A stretch of 64,000 nt of DNA from Gammaproteobacteria bacterium (GCA_029862165.1 JAOTXU010000010.1:1-64000), one strand, 5' to 3'; numbered from the stretch's first letter, positions 42,078 through 51,993 are shown. Numbers and translations: made by a program. Notes: generated from the sequence alone by a model not told the origin.

Positions 42078-43162
42078 TAGTGATGGCCGCCCGAACGGTC
42101 GTAGCGGATGGCTGTTTCGCGTTGGTCCTGCATTGCCTCAGGCAGTTCCTCGTACATGTGGTCGAACATTGCTGTCACGGGCATTCTGTCGGTCGCGAGA
42201 TACTCGTTGACGGCCTCATCGACCTGGCGCGCGCAGTCTGCCAGCAATGCCTGTTCTTTGCCGTCGTCCCAGCTACCGATAGATATCAGGTAGCTGCGAG
42301 TTCGTTCCAGTGGCTCTACTTTCCAGGCTTCGTCCACTTCTTCTTGCGGGCGGTAACGTGTCGCGTCGTCGGCAGTTGTGTGATCGCTAAGACGATAGGT
42401 CACCGCTTCAACCAGTGCAGGCCCCCCGCCGTTGCGGGCGCGCTCCAGTGCCGCTTCCATAGTCGCACGCATCGCGATCACATCATTGCCGTCGACCTGA
42501 ATGCCCGGTATGCCTGCCGCGATGGCTTTTTGCGCCAGCGTCTTGGCAGCAGTCTGCAAATGCAATGGCACCGAAATAGCCCACTTGTTGTTGACGACCA
42601 CAAACACGACTGGCAATTGTTGCGCGCCTGCCAGGTTTAGCGCCTCATAGAAAGCACCTTCTGATGTGCCACCATCGCCAATCGACGCGACGGCGCAACG
42701 TTTTTCGCCACGCAGCTTCATGGCCATTGCCGCACCGGCTGCATGCAGGCACTGCGTAGCGATCGGAACACACCATGGGAAATCCTGTCTTGGTCCTGCA
42801 AAGTTGTTACCGCGTTCGTCGCCACCCCAATACATCAGTACATCGGACATTTTCACGCCACGGCAGAACTGCGCACCGTATTCCCGGTACATCGGCGCAA
42901 AGACATCTTTTTCATGCATTGCCGATCCCATTCCCACGTGCGCCGCTTCATGACCCAGGGATGATGCATAGGTTCCCAGTTTTCCTGTGCGCTGCAGATT
43001 GATGGCTTTCGTGTCGAATACACGGGTCAGTGTCATGCGCTGATACAGATTGATTAACTCATGCGGATAGCGAGCAAACGCTGGCAATTCGCCCTGCACA
43101 TTGCCATCAGGGTCCAGTATTTGCAGATAGTCGATATGGTATTCGGCGACAGTTTTTTTCAA
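42077..43162 (-). CDS. bkdA1: Branched-chain 2-oxoacid dehydrogenase E1 alpha subunit
   Basis: This gene encodes 361 residues from TTG at 43162, preferred because AGAGG (43170-43174) lies seven bases upstream and homologous proteins begin near KKTVAEYHIDYLQILDPDG; an ATG at 43195 would add eleven residues of low complexity. It binds thiamine diphosphate with VASIGDGGTSEGAFYEALNLAGAQQLPVVFVVVNNKWAIS (the GDG-x(n)-NN motif). RLSDHTTADDATRYR is the conserved phosphorylation-loop-like segment. It is the first gene of a three-gene minus-strand operon (alpha-beta-E2). Its product supplies isovaleryl-CoA to the leucine pathway encoded 16 kb away. Confidence 0.94.
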   Translation of the reverse strand: MKKTVAEYHIDYLQILDPDGNVQGELPAFARYPHELINLYQRMTLTRVFDTKAINLQRTGKLGTYASSLGHEAAHVGMGSAMHEKDVFAPMYREYGAQFCRGVKMSDVLMYWGGDERGNNFAGPRQDFPWCVPIATQCLHAAGAAMAMKLRGEKRCAVASIGDGGTSEGAFYEALNLAGAQQLPVVFVVVNNKWAISVPLHLQTAAKTLAQKAIAAGIPGIQVDGNDVIAMRATMEAALERARNGGGPALVEAVTYRLSDHTTADDATRYRPQEEVDEAWKVEPLERTRSYLISIGSWDDGKEQALLADCARQVDEAVNEYLATDRMPVTAMFDHMYEELPEAMQDQRETAIRYDRSGGHH

Positions 43163-43169
43163 GGCAAAA

Positions 43170-43174
43170 CCTCT
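43170..43174 (-). promoter_or_regulatory. Ribosome-binding site supporting the TTG start of E1 alpha
   Basis: AGAGG on the minus strand is seven bases before the TTG at 43162. No equal site precedes the ATG at 43195. Confidence 0.5.
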
Positions 43175-43348
43175 GGCGGGCCGGCGCAAGGCCACAAATA
43201 AAAGCGTTGGCTGGCCGGAGTTTTTAGTGGGCGCGAGCGTGCCCCTCCGGCGGCATGCAACATTATAACCTCAGCTAACAGCCGGTGTTATATTGTGCGC
43301 TGCCACAACGGGCGTAGAATGGGCTTACTTTTGAGGGTGACAGCAACA

Positions 43349-44188
43349 ATGACGGAAAAACTCGAAGCCGGTCTGGCCCGTGTAGAAAATCAATCGCTGA
43401 CGTACAGCGAGTATCTGGGTCTCGACGCAATACTGGGTGCCCAGCATCCGCTAGCTGACCCACCGCACCACGACGAAATGCTGTTCATCATCCAGCATCA
43501 GATCGCCGAACTATGGTTCAAACTTAGTTTGCACGAGTTGCGTGCGGCGATCGACATGTTGCGAAACGATCAGCTCGAACCCTGTAGCAAGATTGTCGCC
43601 AGGATTAAGGTGGTGCAGCAGCAGCTATTTAGCCAGTGGGCCGTTCTTGAGACTCTGACGCCCATTGAGTATGCACAAATGCGCCATGTTCTGGGCACGG
43701 CATCAGGCTTTCAGTCATTGCAATACCGGCAATTCGAATTTGCTATGGGTAACAAGAACAAAAGTATTCTGGAAATCCACGGCGAGGACAGTGCGGCGGG
43801 ACAGATACTTGGCGAATGGCTGAATCGTCCAAGTCTCTACGATGAATTCCTGCGGCATCTGCAACGTAAAGGCCATGCGGTACCAGCGGACATTGTGAAT
43901 CGGGACTGGGCCGAGCCCTATGAATCGCATCCGGGTGTGGTAAAGGTATTGAAAGGGATCTATGAGAACCCGCAAAAATACTGGGATGCCTATGACGTTT
44001 GCGAAAAACTGGTTGATCTGGAAGAAAACTTTCAGCTATGGCGTTTTCGGCACATGAAAACCGTGGAGCGCATTATCGGTTACAAAAAAGGTACCGGCGG
44101 GTCCTCCGGTGTGTCGTTCCTGCGTAAAGCGCTGGATATACGCTTTTTTCCGGAATTGCTCGAAGTGCGCACCGAAATAGACGCCTAA
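43349..44188 (+). CDS. kynA: Tryptophan 2,3-dioxygenase
   Basis: This gene encodes 279 residues from the ATG at 43349, the usual length; an upstream start at 43295 has no support. It is the heme enzyme that opens the indole ring of L-tryptophan to N-formylkynurenine. The sequence shows [43 protein letters not shown] (substrate His and heme side), [10 protein letters not shown], and the heme-ligand region [27 protein letters not shown] near the C-terminus. GAGGG (43333-43337) precedes the ATG. It is divergent from the branched-chain oxoacid dehydrogenase operon, adding another amino-acid catabolic gene; kynU and kynB are not in this window. Confidence 0.95.
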   Translation: MTEKLEAGLARVENQSLTYSEYLGLDAILGAQHPLADPPHHDEMLFIIQHQIAELWFKLSLHELRAAIDMLRNDQLEPCSKIVARIKVVQQQLFSQWAVLETLTPIEYAQMRHVLGTASGFQSLQYRQFEFAMGNKNKSILEIHGEDSAAGQILGEWLNRPSLYDEFLRHLQRKGHAVPADIVNRDWAEPYESHPGVVKVLKGIYENPQKYWDAYDVCEKLVDLEENFQLWRFRHMKTVERIIGYKKGTGGSSGVSFLRKALDIRFFPELLEVRTEIDA

Positions 44189-44199
44189 GCACACACGAC

Positions 44200-45126
44200 A
44201 TGGCCTACACAACTGATTCTATTCCCGATCTGGTTGATGACATCGCTGTTGTGACTGGCGCCAACGGTGGGCTCGGTCTTGAAACGGCCAAAGCACTCGC
44301 CGACGCCGGAGCCCATGTCGTGATGGCAGCGCGTAATCAGGACAAAGCCCGCATCGCATTGGCAGAGATTATGACCGCGGCACAGGGCGCCAGGCTTGAG
44401 GTCGTCGAGGTCGATCTTGGATCGCTCGTCAGTGTGCGAGCTGCCGCCGACACTATCCTCGCACGCCACGATCGTATCGATATCCTGGTTAACAACGCCG
44501 GTGTCATGGCAATACCAGAACGCAAGACGGTTGACGGCTTCGAGATGCAGTTAGGTGTAAATCATCTGGGACATTGGGCACTTACCGCGCACCTTATGCC
44601 GGCTCTGCTCCGCGCCCATGCGGCACGCGTGGTCTCGGTGACCAGCACCGCGCATCACATCGGCAAAGCCGTCGATCCCGCCAACCCGCACCTTGAGGGC
44701 CGTTATAAACCCTGGCGATCGTATGGGCAGTCGAAGCTGGCCAACTACCACTTTGCGCTCGGCCTGCAGGCGGCATTCGAGAGAGCCGGTGTTTCGGCAA
44801 GCAGCCTGCTGGCACATCCGGGTCTTAGCGACACGGATTTGCAATCAACAACCGTTGCAGAGGGTGGCGGGGGTCGGGCTGCAGGTTTCTTTCGTTGGCT
44901 GGCCATGTCGACGGGTATGAAACCGGCTCAGGGCGCGCTACCGCAAATCCGGGCTGCCACCGACCCGGCGGCGCAGGGCGGCGACTTTTATGCACCCCGG
45001 TTTATTAACAATGGAGCCGCGGTCAGGCGTCCGTTCCTTCGACCTGGACGCAAAAATGCTATCGCACGTCTTTGGGAAGTTTCCGAGCGTGAAACGGGAG
45101 TTGTCATGGAGATAGCGCACGAGTGA
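44200..45126 (+). CDS. Short-chain dehydrogenase/reductase, retinol-dehydrogenase-like
   Basis: This 308-residue SDR has the NAD(P)-binding TGANGGLG motif (about 19-26), RNQDKA after beta-2, DLGSL, NNAGVM, and the catalytic tetrad Asn-Ser-Tyr-Lys: GVNHLGHWALT, SVTSTAH, and YGQSKLAN. Arg after the second strand (MAARNQDKA) fits NADP use. It resembles the RDH11/WWOX-like SDR group that reduces lipid aldehydes or ketones; the substrate is unknown. It starts 12 bp after kynA and overlaps the next gene's GTG by four bases, so all three may be one transcript. Confidence 0.9.
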   Translation: MAYTTDSIPDLVDDIAVVTGANGGLGLETAKALADAGAHVVMAARNQDKARIALAEIMTAAQGARLEVVEVDLGSLVSVRAAADTILARHDRIDILVNNAGVMAIPERKTVDGFEMQLGVNHLGHWALTAHLMPALLRAHAARVVSVTSTAHHIGKAVDPANPHLEGRYKPWRSYGQSKLANYHFALGLQAAFERAGVSASSLLAHPGLSDTDLQSTTVAEGGGGRAAGFFRWLAMSTGMKPAQGALPQIRAATDPAAQGGDFYAPRFINNGAAVRRPFLRPGRKNAIARLWEVSERETGVVMEIAHE

Positions 45127-45527
45127 ATCACGAACTCCTGCTGGTTTACGACAAGCAGTGCCCGTTTTGTGACGCTTACTGTCGGCTGGTACGGGTACGC
45201 GAGGCAGCGGGAAAACTGCGTCTGATCGATGCACGTGATGGTGGCAGCCAGGTCGACCGGATTACCGCCATGGGCCTCGACGTTGATGAGGGGATGGTAC
45301 TAATCGCCGGTGATGAGCTGTATTACGGGAGTGACGCGATCCATGCACTAGCGCTGTTGAGCAGCCGATCCGGGCTGTTTAACCGGTTCAACTTTCTGGT
45401 TTTTCAATCCAAAGTTTTGTCCAGAGTGCTTTACCCAGTATTACGCGCAGGCCGCAATCTGGCCCTTAAGTTGCTCGGCCGCAGTCGTATTAACAACCTG
45501 AATCTTGCGAACAACGACAGGTTCTAG
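45123..45527 (+). CDS. DCC-family (DUF393) thiol-disulfide oxidoreductase-like protein
   Basis: This 134-residue protein begins VYDKQCPFCDAYCRLV, giving the DxxCPxC motif that names the DCC family, and continues with RDGGSQVDRITAMGLDVDEGMVLIAGDELYYGSDAIHAL, the usual DCC core. It resembles thioredoxin-like proteins but with a CxxC placed at the first strand; the activity is not established. The GTG start lies in a GTGA overlap with the SDR stop. Its stop is about 70 bp from the zapE stop on the other strand. Confidence 0.85.
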   Translation: MNHELLLVYDKQCPFCDAYCRLVRVREAAGKLRLIDARDGGSQVDRITAMGLDVDEGMVLIAGDELYYGSDAIHALALLSSRSGLFNRFNFLVFQSKVLSRVLYPVLRAGRNLALKLLGRSRINNLNLANNDRF

Positions 45528-45600
45528 TCAACCAGTGCTAAAAAGCAGGGGTGTCCCTTAGAGGCGCCCAGGCGGCAAAAAGTTTGAAAGAACATGGATT

Positions 45601-46701
45601 CTATGGCAGATGCGGTTGCGCCAGATAGTCGGTGGCCTGCATTTCGTTCAGGCGGCTTTGGGTACGCTGGTATTCAAAGGCGAGCCGGTCGCCGGTGTAT
45701 AACAATTCTGGCGGCGCGGCGGCGGAGATGATTAGTTTGACCCGCCGGTCGTAGAATACGTCCACCAGACCGATAAAACGGCGCATGTCGTCATCTCGCA
45801 TGGCGTCGAGTACCGGTACTCCGGAAACAAGGACCGTGTGACAGAGGCGGGCGATCTCCAGATAGTCAGCCGGGCTGCGTGGTGCGGTACAAAGCTCGTT
45901 AAAATCAAACCAGGCTAAACCGTCGGCGCTGCGGCGTGTGGCGATTAACCGCCCGGCAATCTGCAGCATTTCACCGCTGACTGGGCGATCAGGCGCAAGT
46001 TCAGACAGATACCGCATCAGGTTGTCCTCGGCCTGATCGTCCAGTGGATGGTGATAGATCTCTGCCGATTCAAGTACACGCAGGCGGTAATCTGCGCCGG
46101 CACCGATGCCCATTACTTTTGTGTGTTGCTCGAGCTGCGCAATTGCTGGCAAAAAGCGTTGCCGTTGTAAGCCGTCCCGGTAGAGATGCTTTGGCGGCAC
46201 GTTGGATGTAGCGACCAGAGTGACTTCATTATCGAATAACGCGCTCAGCAGATTGCCCAGAATCATGGCGTCACCGATGTCTGACACAAAAAACTCGTCA
46301 AAACACAGTACGCGTGTTTTGGCAGAGATATTTTTTGCGATCAGCATCAACGGGTCGCGGGTATTTCCTAGGGCACCTAGCTGATCGTGGGTATCTTGCA
46401 TGAATCGGTGAAAGTGGCTGCGGCGTTTCTCTTCGATCGGTAGCATTTCAAAAAACAAGTCCATCAGATAGGTCTTGCCACGACCGACACCACCCCATAG
46501 ATAGAGACCTTTTTCCGGCTGCTCCGGCCCCCCGATGCGTTGCTTTAGCTTTTGCAGCACGCCGCTGTCGCGTTCTGCACAAAGCCGCGCACCCAACGCG
46601 TCCAGTGCGGCAACGGCGGCAGTCTGCCCGGCGTCGGCGGTGTAACCGCGGTCGATAAGGCCACGTTGATAAACTTCGGTATAGCCAAAACTGTTGCTCA
46701 T
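45601..46701 (-). CDS. zapE: Cell-division-linked AFG1-like ATPase ZapE
   Basis: This 366-residue AAA-type ATPase has Walker A GGVGRGKTYLMD (near residue 70), Walker B VLCFDEFFVSDIGDAM, the sensor LVATSNVPP, and the family's extended C-terminus with YTGDRLAFEYQRTQSRLNEMQ. ZapE (yeast AFG1) promotes Z-ring constriction in E. coli and is tied to quality control of respiratory complexes. In this window it follows acetoacetyl-CoA synthetase by 12 bp on the same strand and may be co-transcribed with the catabolic genes. Unlike many genomes, it is not next to ribosomal protein genes here. Confidence 0.94.
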   Translation of the reverse strand: MSNSFGYTEVYQRGLIDRGYTADAGQTAAVAALDALGARLCAERDSGVLQKLKQRIGGPEQPEKGLYLWGGVGRGKTYLMDLFFEMLPIEEKRRSHFHRFMQDTHDQLGALGNTRDPLMLIAKNISAKTRVLCFDEFFVSDIGDAMILGNLLSALFDNEVTLVATSNVPPKHLYRDGLQRQRFLPAIAQLEQHTKVMGIGAGADYRLRVLESAEIYHHPLDDQAEDNLMRYLSELAPDRPVSGEMLQIAGRLIATRRSADGLAWFDFNELCTAPRSPADYLEIARLCHTVLVSGVPVLDAMRDDDMRRFIGLVDVFYDRRVKLIISAAAPPELLYTGDRLAFEYQRTQSRLNEMQATDYLAQPHLP

Positions 46702-46713
46702 CGGAGACTGTTT

Positions 46714-48660
46714 TTAGTCCTGTGCAAGTTCCGGCAGATCACGATAATGGTCCAGCGCCTCGGGATTGGCCATGGCGTCGGTGTTCTTTACTGGCCGACC
46801 GTGTACGGCATTTTGCACGGCCAGTTCGACTATCTTGCCGCTAATAGTTTTTGGTATGTCCGGTACCGCGATAATCTTGGCTGGCACATGTCGCGGCGTA
46901 GTGTTGCTGCGAATAGTTTCACAAATGCGCTCGCGCAATGTATCGGTTAGCCTTATGCCGTCGCGCAATTTGACGAACAATACGACGCGTTGATCGTTAT
47001 GCCATTGTTGCCCGACTGCAATGGACTCAAGTACCTCGTCGAGTCTTTCAACTTGCCGGTAAATCTCAGCTGTACCGATGCGCACGCCACCCGGGTTGAG
47101 CACGGTGTCAGAACGACCATAAATAATAATTCCGTCATGCTCGCTGAGCATTGCATAGTCGCCATGGCACCAGGTAGTAGCGAAGCGATTGAAATAGGCG
47201 TCATGATACCGACGGCCATCGGCATCGTTCCAGAATCCGAGTGGCATCGACGGAAACGGGCGGGTGCAGACCAGCTCACCCTTTTCGCCTCGGACTGGTG
47301 ACCCCGCATCGTTGTAAATATCTACCGACATGCCCAGACCGCGACATTGCAGCTCTTCGCGATAAACGGGCAACATCGGGTTACCGAGTGCAAAGCAGGA
47401 GATGATGTCGGTACCGCCCGAAATCGACGACAGCTGGAGATCTCCCTTAATATTCTGATAAACGTAATCGTAGCTTTCAGACGCAAGCGGCGAGCCGGTC
47501 GATAACACGCACCGCAGTGTATTGAGCTTGTAGCGGTCGACCGGTTTCGCGCCCGACTTTTCCAGTGCCGACAGGTATTTCGCACTGGTGCCAAATACTG
47601 TTAGCTCTTCTTCTTCGGCCATGCGCCAGAGCACTTCCGGGTCAGGGTAAAAGGGAGATCCGTCATATAGGACGACTGTCGCTCCGGTTGCCAGGGTACT
47701 GACCAGCCAGTTCCACATCATCCAGCCACATGTCGTGAAATAGAAGACCCGATCGTGCTCACGGATGTCGGTATGCAAAACGAGTTCTTTAACATGCTGC
47801 AGCAGCGTTCCACCGGCACCATGCACAATGCATTTTGGCGTGCCAGTCGTCCCGGAGGAGTACATGATGTATAGCGGGTGATCAAATGGCAGTTGTTTGA
47901 ATTCAATATCGTCGCTGGCGACCTGAAAATCGGCCAGCAGTTTTGCGCAGGGAATTCCGTCTGTGTCCGGTTGCTGATCCAGGAAGGGCACGATGACGAC
48001 TTGTTCGACCTCTGGCAGGGCCGGAAGTATGTTTCGCAACCGATCTAGCAAACTGATGTGCTTGCCACCATAGCGGTAGCCATCCACGGCAAACAGAACG
48101 GTCGGCGCGATTTGACCAAAACGATCCAACACACCATTGACGCCAAAATCCGGAGAGCAGGATGAAAAGGTCGCACCAAGACTGGTGGCAGCGAGCATGA
48201 TGACAATCGTCTCGGGTATGTTGGGCATGTAAGCGACGACCCGGTCGCCTTCAGTCACACCAGCCTTTTGCAGCCCCGCCGCAATACTGGCGACATGTAG
48301 CCACAACTCGTCGCGGGACACAACGTGACGCTCACCGGTTTCGTCTCGGGAAATGATAGCGGGTTGCGTACCGCGATGCTGTAACAGGTTTTCAGCAAAG
48401 TTAAGCTGGCTGCCCGAAAACCATCTTGCACCTGGCATCTGTTCGGGTTGTTCCAGCACGCAATCCCATTGTCGCGACGCCTTGATATCGCAAAAATTCC
48501 ACACCGCCGGCCAAAATTCTTCGGCCGCTTCGCAGGACCATTGCCAAAGCCTTGGGTAGGTCGATAGATCGCGTCCGGTCAGATCGGAAACGTGCCGCAT
48601 GAAGCGGGCAAGATTCGTCGCCTGTGCACGTTCTGCCGATGGCACATAAACGGCAGGCAC
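46714..48660 (-). CDS. aacS: Acetoacetyl-CoA synthetase
   Basis: This gene encodes 648 residues from GTG at 48660, five bases after the EtfA stop; the longer ATG frame at 48738 lies inside etfA and would add 26 poor residues. It is an ANL-family adenylating enzyme with the AMP-binding motif YIMYSSGTTGTPKCIVHG, a second core motif SISGGTDIISCF, and the C-terminal YGRSDTVLNPGGVRIGTAEIYRQ, followed by the catalytic lysine in IPKTISGKIVELAV. AacS activates acetoacetate to acetoacetyl-CoA. That closes the leucine route, since HMG-CoA lyase releases acetoacetate, and thiolase then makes acetyl-CoA. It is encoded in the same minus-strand run. Confidence 0.95.
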   Translation of the reverse strand: MPAVYVPSAERAQATNLARFMRHVSDLTGRDLSTYPRLWQWSCEAAEEFWPAVWNFCDIKASRQWDCVLEQPEQMPGARWFSGSQLNFAENLLQHRGTQPAIISRDETGERHVVSRDELWLHVASIAAGLQKAGVTEGDRVVAYMPNIPETIVIMLAATSLGATFSSCSPDFGVNGVLDRFGQIAPTVLFAVDGYRYGGKHISLLDRLRNILPALPEVEQVVIVPFLDQQPDTDGIPCAKLLADFQVASDDIEFKQLPFDHPLYIMYSSGTTGTPKCIVHGAGGTLLQHVKELVLHTDIREHDRVFYFTTCGWMMWNWLVSTLATGATVVLYDGSPFYPDPEVLWRMAEEEELTVFGTSAKYLSALEKSGAKPVDRYKLNTLRCVLSTGSPLASESYDYVYQNIKGDLQLSSISGGTDIISCFALGNPMLPVYREELQCRGLGMSVDIYNDAGSPVRGEKGELVCTRPFPSMPLGFWNDADGRRYHDAYFNRFATTWCHGDYAMLSEHDGIIIYGRSDTVLNPGGVRIGTAEIYRQVERLDEVLESIAVGQQWHNDQRVVLFVKLRDGIRLTDTLRERICETIRSNTTPRHVPAKIIAVPDIPKTISGKIVELAVQNAVHGRPVKNTDAMANPEALDHYRDLPELAQD

Positions 48661-48664
48661 TGCG

Positions 48665-49603
48665 TTATCCGAGTTGTTTTTCCAATTCCGGAACGATAGC
48701 GAACAAATCGCCGACCAAACCGAGATCAGCAACGCCAAAAATCGGCGCCTCCCCGTCCTTGTTGATCGCGACTATCGTGCCGGCGTCTTTGATACCGGTC
48801 AGGTGTTGAATTGCTCCGGAGATGCCTACGGCGATATAAAGATCAGGTGCAATGATTTTTCCAGTCTGACCGACCTGCATGTCATTAGGGACGTAGCCAG
48901 CGTCAACTGCAGCGCGTGAAGCACCCGCCGCCGCACCGATCTTGTCAGCGAGGCTATAGATAAGCGCAAAGTTTTCTGCACTACCGACACCACGGCCACC
49001 GGACACAACCCGGTTTGCCGATTGCAGGTCGGGTCTTTCGCTAGCATGTGCTTCGAGTGCTATGTAGCGTGTATGCGTGGGCAGGTCGGTATCGACCGAC
49101 ACGTTAACAACTTCTGCGCTTGCGCCGCCGTCCGCTGCCTTGAACGACGCAGTACGCACAGTGCCCACTACCTTGGCTGCTTCTGGCACGTCGATCGTAA
49201 CGATCACATTGCCGGCATAAATTGGACGTTTGAATTTTCGCGGTCCCTCGACACTCATGATGTCGCTGACCTGTGGTGCGCCGAGCAACGCAGCGACGCG
49301 TGGTTGTATGTCTTTACCAAAAGTCGTCGATGGCACGAGGATATGGGTGTAATCTGCGGCCATCTCTGCAATCTGCGGTGCGAATACTGCGGCCAGCGGT
49401 TTAGCATTTTCGCTACGGGACACTTTCAGGATACGTTGAGCACCCGACAATTTTGCTGCTGCATCGCAGACAGCATTCGCCCCATCGCAGAAAACCACGA
49501 CGTCTGTTTCCCCGATTTGTGTAGCACAGCTGAGGGCTTTGGCTGTAGCCAGATTGAGTTGAGCGCCATCATGTTCGGCGACGAGTAATACTTTGGTCAT
49601 CAC
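48665..49603 (-). CDS. etfA: Electron transfer flavoprotein alpha subunit
   Basis: This 312-residue protein begins KVLLVAEHDGAQLNLATAKALS and has the C-terminal FAD-binding domain with RPDLQSANRVVSGGRGVGSAENFALIYSLADKIGAAAGASRAAVDAGYVPNDMQVGQTGKIIAPDLYIAVGISGAIQHLTGIKDAGTIVAIN split over residues about 190-285 (key residues are the Arg in SGGRG, and SGAIQH). It pairs with EtfB to collect electrons from acyl-CoA dehydrogenases and deliver them to ETF-QO. The start overlaps the etfB stop (ATGA). It sits between acetoacetyl-CoA synthetase and etfB. Confidence 0.95.
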   Translation of the reverse strand: MMTKVLLVAEHDGAQLNLATAKALSCATQIGETDVVVFCDGANAVCDAAAKLSGAQRILKVSRSENAKPLAAVFAPQIAEMAADYTHILVPSTTFGKDIQPRVAALLGAPQVSDIMSVEGPRKFKRPIYAGNVIVTIDVPEAAKVVGTVRTASFKAADGGASAEVVNVSVDTDLPTHTRYIALEAHASERPDLQSANRVVSGGRGVGSAENFALIYSLADKIGAAAGASRAAVDAGYVPNDMQVGQTGKIIAPDLYIAVGISGAIQHLTGIKDAGTIVAINKDGEAPIFGVADLGLVGDLFAIVPELEKQLG

Positions 49604-50346
49604 ACCACCCCCTTTTCACGCAGGGCGGCTACGAGTTCCTCAACGCTGTCTACTATGCGACCGGCCTGGCGCTCCGGTGGCGGTTCATAGTTGCTCTGCG
49701 CAAGTTGCGTTGGCAGGTCTATTGAAAGCTCGGATAATGCAATGGTTTCCATCGGTTTGCGCTTCGCCTTCATGATGTCTGGCATTTTCACAAAACGTGG
49801 CTCGTTGAGTCGCAAGTCTGTCGTAACTACGGCTGGCAAGTCGAATTCGATTACTTCCAGACCGGCATCGACTTCGCGCGTTGCGCGTGCACTGTCGCCA
49901 GTTAATTCCAGTTTCGAGGCAGAAGTGGCTTGTGGCCGGTTCCATAACGCCGCCAGCATCTGGCCGGTCTGATTGGCGTCATCATCGATTGCCTGTTTGC
50001 CCATTAATACGAGACCGGGTTTTTCGCGCTCGACCAATTTTTGAAAAACGCGTGCAACTACAAGTGGTTGCATGTCATCATCTGTTTCAATCAGGATGGC
50101 GCGGTCGGCGCCCATCGCCAGCGCGGTGCGTAACTGTTGTTGTGACTGACTCGTACCGACGCTCACGGCAATAACCTCTTCGGCTTCACCACGCTCACGT
50201 ATGCGCAACGCTTCTTCGACGGCAATTTCGTCAAATGGGTTAACTGACATTTTTACGCCATCGGTAACTACGCCATCACCTTCACGGTTTATCTGTACCC
50301 GCACGTTGTAGTCAATGACACGTTTAATGCAAACAATAATTTTCAT
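49600..50346 (-). CDS. etfB: Electron transfer flavoprotein beta subunit
   Basis: This 248-residue subunit has IVCIKRVIDYNVRVQIN at the start, MSVNPFDEIAVEEALRIRERG, the adenine/AMP-binding region VLMGKQAIDDDANQTGQMLAALWNRPQATSASKL, and the ETF-beta signature LRLNEPRFVKMPDIMKAKRKPM. It binds AMP structurally and helps contact dehydrogenases. Genes in order etfQO-etfB-etfA with small gaps (15 bp and a 4-base overlap) mean all three proteins are likely made together to serve the isovaleryl-CoA dehydrogenase encoded upstream. Confidence 0.96.
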   Translation of the reverse strand: MKIIVCIKRVIDYNVRVQINREGDGVVTDGVKMSVNPFDEIAVEEALRIRERGEAEEVIAVSVGTSQSQQQLRTALAMGADRAILIETDDDMQPLVVARVFQKLVEREKPGLVLMGKQAIDDDANQTGQMLAALWNRPQATSASKLELTGDSARATREVDAGLEVIEFDLPAVVTTDLRLNEPRFVKMPDIMKAKRKPMETIALSELSIDLPTQLAQSNYEPPPERQAGRIVDSVEELVAALREKGVV

Positions 50347-50361
50347 GAAACTCTTTCTTTC

Positions 50362-51963
50362 TTAGAGGTTTTGATAGTTGGGTCCGGATCCGCCCTCGGG
50401 TGGAACCCAGTCAATGATTTCGTAGGGATCTTTGATATCGCATACTTTGCAGTGCACGCAGTTTGCAGCATTGATCTGCAGACGCTTTCCGTCGGCACCG
50501 TCATCGACCATTTCATAGACGTTGGCCGGACAGAAGCGTGTGCAGGGATTGTCGTATTCCTGGGCACAGCGCGTCGCACAGATAGAGGTGTCTCTTACCT
50601 TCAGGTGTACCGGCTGGTCTTCATCGTGGGCAATAGTCGAATAATAAACGGATGCCAGGCGATCGCGCGGTGGCAGTGTCCGCGTGACATACGGTTGTTC
50701 GGTCGTGTCCCGCGGCGATAACTTTTTCAGACTTGACCAATCTGCTTCGTTTTTTAAAGTCCACGGCATTTTCCCGAGCGTTACGGTTTCCAGACCCGCG
50801 TTGACCAGGCCACGCCACATGCCGTGCCGGAAACCGGGCCGGATATTGCGCACCTTGTGCAGCTCCCTGCCACGGGCCGAAGCGCGAAAGACCTCGTCAA
50901 ACCCAGCAGTCGTATCGCGGTCAGCAAGATGATCTGCTGCACTCATGCCGCAACCCAACGCCATGTGCACGCCCTTGATCTTAGGCACGTTGAGGGTGCC
51001 ACCGGCATCGCCGATGAGTAGTGCACCCGGCATGTCCAGTTTGGGCAGGGACTGAAAACCCCCTTCAATCAATGATCGTGAGCCGGCAGATAAAATCTCG
51101 CCGTCTTGCAACAGCGGCTGCACCGACGGATGGTGTTTGTATTGCTGAAATGCCTCAAATGGACTGAACGACGGATCACGGTAATCCAGCCCGGCCACAA
51201 AACCGATATATACGCGGTCTTCGTCGAGATGATAGAGAAAGCTGCCGCCATAGATAGCGCGATCCAGTGGCCAGCCCATAGTGTGACGAATCAGGCCCGG
51301 ATTAACTCGGCCTTCCGGTAGCCGCCAAAGCTCCTTAAAACCGATGCCGTAAGTTTGCGGGGACCTGTCGGCGTCGAGCCCGTAGTGGGCGATAAGTTGT
51401 TTGGACAGGTTGCCGCGGCAACCCTCTGCCAGCACGGTATATTTTGCATGGATATCAACACCAGGCGTGTAGTTGGGTCCCTGGCTGCCATCATGCGCTA
51501 CACCCATGTCGCCACAGCGTACACCGATGACATTATTGCTCTCGCCAAACAACACTTCAGTGCCAGAAAAGCCGGCAAACAGATCGATACCTGATTCTTC
51601 GGCGTATCCGGCCAGTTGTCGGCACAAGCCGCCCAGCGAGAGTATGTAGTTCCCCTTGTTATGCATCTGTGGTGGATTCATAAACCGAATCGCACGTTTC
51701 TTGGTCAGAAACAGAAACTCGTCCTTTTTCGCCGGGACACAGATCTCCGGCGGATTATCACGCCAAGAGGGCATAAGCTCGTCGAGTGCTTCGGGCTCGA
51801 CCACGGCGCCAGACAATGCGTGTTGTCCAATTTCAGATGCTTTTTCGAGTATGCAGACATTCAAGGCATCATTGCGTTGTTTCAGGCGAATAGCACACGC
51901 CAGCCCGGCTGGTCCAGCGCCAACAACGACCACGTCATATTCCATTACATCGCGTTCAGTCAT
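50362..51963 (-). CDS. etfQO: ETF-ubiquinone oxidoreductase
   Basis: About 533 residues are encoded from the ATG at 51963; a GTG at 51969 is also possible. FAD is bound by YDVVVVGAGPAGLACAIRL and the later LIGDAGGTLNVPKIKGVHMAL. A C-terminal 4Fe-4S cluster is held by CATRC-type cysteines and CPANVYEM, then NCVHCKVCDIKDP, before the VPPEGGSGPNY end. It is a monotopic membrane protein that moves electrons from ETF to the quinone pool. The presence of an rquA-like gene in the same window raises the question whether rhodoquinone could also be used. It lies between the HSD10-like gene and etfB. Confidence 0.96.
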   Translation of the reverse strand: MTERDVMEYDVVVVGAGPAGLACAIRLKQRNDALNVCILEKASEIGQHALSGAVVEPEALDELMPSWRDNPPEICVPAKKDEFLFLTKKRAIRFMNPPQMHNKGNYILSLGGLCRQLAGYAEESGIDLFAGFSGTEVLFGESNNVIGVRCGDMGVAHDGSQGPNYTPGVDIHAKYTVLAEGCRGNLSKQLIAHYGLDADRSPQTYGIGFKELWRLPEGRVNPGLIRHTMGWPLDRAIYGGSFLYHLDEDRVYIGFVAGLDYRDPSFSPFEAFQQYKHHPSVQPLLQDGEILSAGSRSLIEGGFQSLPKLDMPGALLIGDAGGTLNVPKIKGVHMALGCGMSAADHLADRDTTAGFDEVFRASARGRELHKVRNIRPGFRHGMWRGLVNAGLETVTLGKMPWTLKNEADWSSLKKLSPRDTTEQPYVTRTLPPRDRLASVYYSTIAHDEDQPVHLKVRDTSICATRCAQEYDNPCTRFCPANVYEMVDDGADGKRLQINAANCVHCKVCDIKDPYEIIDWVPPEGGSGPNYQNL

Positions 51964-51993
51964 TGCCACAAACCTGAGTGATCACTCACGATC

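Noticed and set aside
48661..48738. Longer ATG start of acetoacetyl-CoA synthetase
   Set aside because: It overlaps etfA by more than 70 bp and adds residues unlike the family; GTG at 48660 just after the etfA stop fits length and spacing.
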